Source of the DNA: Synchiropus splendidus
Taxonomy: Eukaryota; Chordata; Actinopteri; Syngnathiformes; Callionymidae
DNA length: 64,000 bases
Reading direction: 5' to 3'
NCBI RefSeq assembly: GCF_027744825.2
Contig: NC_071351.1
Span: forward strand, 14,831,001-14,895,000
A program made the translations under genes and the position numbers. Within the stretch, counting starts at the first letter, position 1, and the number at the start of each line of letters is the position of its first letter. Positions 62,345-64,000 of the stretch are shown here, one piece after another. The notes beneath the pieces are model-generated. The model did no database searches and had not been told where the DNA came from. It saw only the letters and a list, made by a program, of their open reading frames with translations.

Positions 62345-62412
62345 ATGTCGAACTCAAGGCCCGGGGGCCAAATCCGACCTGACACCTTATTTTATGTGGT
62401 GCACAACAGCTG
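62345..62412. repeat. Dispersed repeat fragment (GGCCCGGGGGCCAAAT type)
   Basis: Reads 'cgaactcaaggcccgggggc' followed by 'caaatccgacctg', a sequence pattern common in vertebrate interspersed elements. Related scraps lie near 24.7 and 50.94 kb. No terminal repeats were seen, so the family is left open. Confidence 0.45.
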
Positions 62413-64000
62413 CTAACGTGTATGGTCGGTTTGAAACAAAACATGAACAAATTTAAAATGTACCTTCCCTAAAAACCACTTTAATGTTCAGAATATTTTT
62501 GTCCAAACTTTTCCAATGAAATCTCAAAAAAAATATCCACAAAAATGACAGAAAATTAACAAAAAATTCACAGTAGTATCGGGAGGATTGCTAATAAATG
62601 CATCCCCAGCTATTTATTTATTTATTTGAAAACTGCCATTGTGCTAATATTTGGAAGTGAAGCCCTCTGAGGTGCTAATGCAGCGAAGGGGGATGTCCCC
62701 TGTGTATGTGTGCATATGCCACCGTGGAATAGCAGGCGGGGTGGATTTTGGATTTAGCCCCCCTCCATCGCCTCCGCTGAGGAACCCCAGTGGCCCAACT
62801 GAGGTGTGTTTGGGTTGGAGCAAGAGCAAGGCCCAAAGCTATTATTCCCCCATTAATTTTTCCATTTGAAATCAAACCTCAGTGGGGAGGAAGAAATCTG
62901 TGGAGGCGGAGTTGACTTTAGTTAGATTAACCTCATCAGGGAGGCGGGCGGGGCAAAATGTACAGCAGCGTTGGAGCCTATAGATGGATGATTTTTATTC
63001 CAACATGGAAACTCTAGAGCTTCTTCTTTGGAAGAGTCCTTAGATTTGGTGGAAACGTCAGAAGTTGGTGGAAGCATGACCACATCATGCTTGGAGGGTC
63101 AGGGCAAGTGGTTCCAGATCCATCTTATCCTTGGTGTCTGCGCCTTTTCTCTTAGAATATTAGAACATTGGTTTCTTCCACTTTTCTCCAACATTCTCCC
63201 AAAACAGACCTCAGTCAAGCTTCTCCAGCTATCCATAAAACAAAATCTTTGACAGCATTACGATTCATAATATTTGAGAATCTGTTTTTGATTTGTAGGT
63301 CACATAAGTACTTCTTTCGCTAGTGTGAGTGATCGATTGACTAGAGTATTTCTTTGCCACTTTCCGAATTCATGGCTTTATATTTAACACTCAAGCGCAG
63401 CCAGACTGCACACTTTCATTCCTTCACATCACCTCTTCAAGAAGTATCCCTCCCTCGTCACTCCGTCTTTCTCAGAGAGAGGGAAAAAAAAGCGCTGGGG
63501 CTTGCTAATCTGTCAATCAGATGCCATCCTGTTGTGGCGATGATGGGGGTCTGTGACGGTGGGCTTTACACCTCCAGCAGCTCGCCGCTCAGAGCAGCTC
63601 GATGATTAACCAGGCAGGTACTGAGTCAAAATGCTGACAGGAGAAACACACTGACAGCTGATTTGGAAGACAATGGCTGTGCTGCCGCTACTTCACTTGT
63701 CATGGCAGTCAAAGCAAATTCTGATGATTTTGAGAGGTTGAAAGAAGTCACTAAACATTCCCTTAAATGCTTGCTCAAAATGGGTCCAGACACTGATCTC
63801 CTCAAGAGTCAAAAACCAGATCAAACATCGATCAAATGTTACTTTAATAATAACCCAAATATGACAATTTCTCACTCCAATATTCATGTTCATGTCCTTA
63901 ATAAAGCCATTATCTGTAGTAGTTCTCGCTGTGAAAGTCTCAACTGAAGTCCAGTCTCACGACAAACAACACGTCTTCGTTCAACACTTCCCAATTATTA
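62413..64000. other. Non-coding DNA at the window end
   Basis: No coding exon recognised on either strand. In particular, no snai1-type zinc-finger or SNAG-type N-terminus is present, although snai1 would be the expected next gene downstream of rnf114. Confidence 0.45.

Noticed and set aside
62413..64000. Expected snai1 at the right end, from mammalian gene order
   Set aside because: No zinc-finger exon or SNAG-like N-terminus could be found before the window ends.

Overview
This window is nuclear DNA from a ray-finned fish, probably a percomorph-like teleost. The case rests on three intron-containing vertebrate genes with GT-AG exon structures, long non-coding spacers, dinucleotide microsatellites, and teleost-style transposable element (TE) relics (Tx1-type L1, Tc1/mariner, PIF-Harbinger, DIRS). 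There are no operons, CRISPR arrays or bacterial signals. I could not identify the species.

Layout. (1) 4.3-8.9 kb, minus strand: a complete five-exon opsin of 400 residues. It belongs to the Opn5 (neuropsin) group and has the Opn5L1-type Cys-Cys pair in extracellular loop 2. The retinal lysine and NPxxY are intact, but the E/DRY motif of helix 3 is replaced by V-C-W. (2) About 9-30 kb: a gene-poor spacer with no exon I can defend. (3) About 30-51 kb: a TE-rich zone. It holds a Harbinger remnant, a non-LTR reverse transcriptase (RT) remnant on the minus strand, a folded-back Tc1/mariner composite, a coding-like remnant, and a Tx1-L1 ORF2 that has lost its catalytic core. It also holds a DIRS-type RT fragment and a dispersed repeat present twice in inverted orientation (44.1-45.0 and 49.9-50.6 kb) around the Tx1 and DIRS relics. 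(4) 53.7-56.9 kb, minus strand: spata2. (5) 57.3-59.1 kb, plus strand: rnf114, head-to-head with spata2. (6) 59-64 kb: non-coding, with a probable L1 C-terminal relic.

How the genes relate. spata2 and rnf114 are an old vertebrate neighbour pair (SPATA2-RNF114-SNAI1 in mammals) and both act in ubiquitin signalling. Spata2 bridges the deubiquitinase CYLD to the linear-chain ligase HOIP. Rnf114 is a RING E3 ligase with zinc fingers and a ubiquitin-interacting helix. They share a short intergenic promoter region with NRF1-like and GC-box motifs. The opsin is functionally unrelated. The mammalian neighbour SLC9A8, expected beyond the 3' end of spata2, is not visible. The TE-rich zone may therefore mark a synteny breakpoint.

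Four perfect short-loop inverted repeats (12-18 bp arms) are scattered through non-coding DNA. The longest sits exactly at the internal deletion junction of the Tx1 relic.
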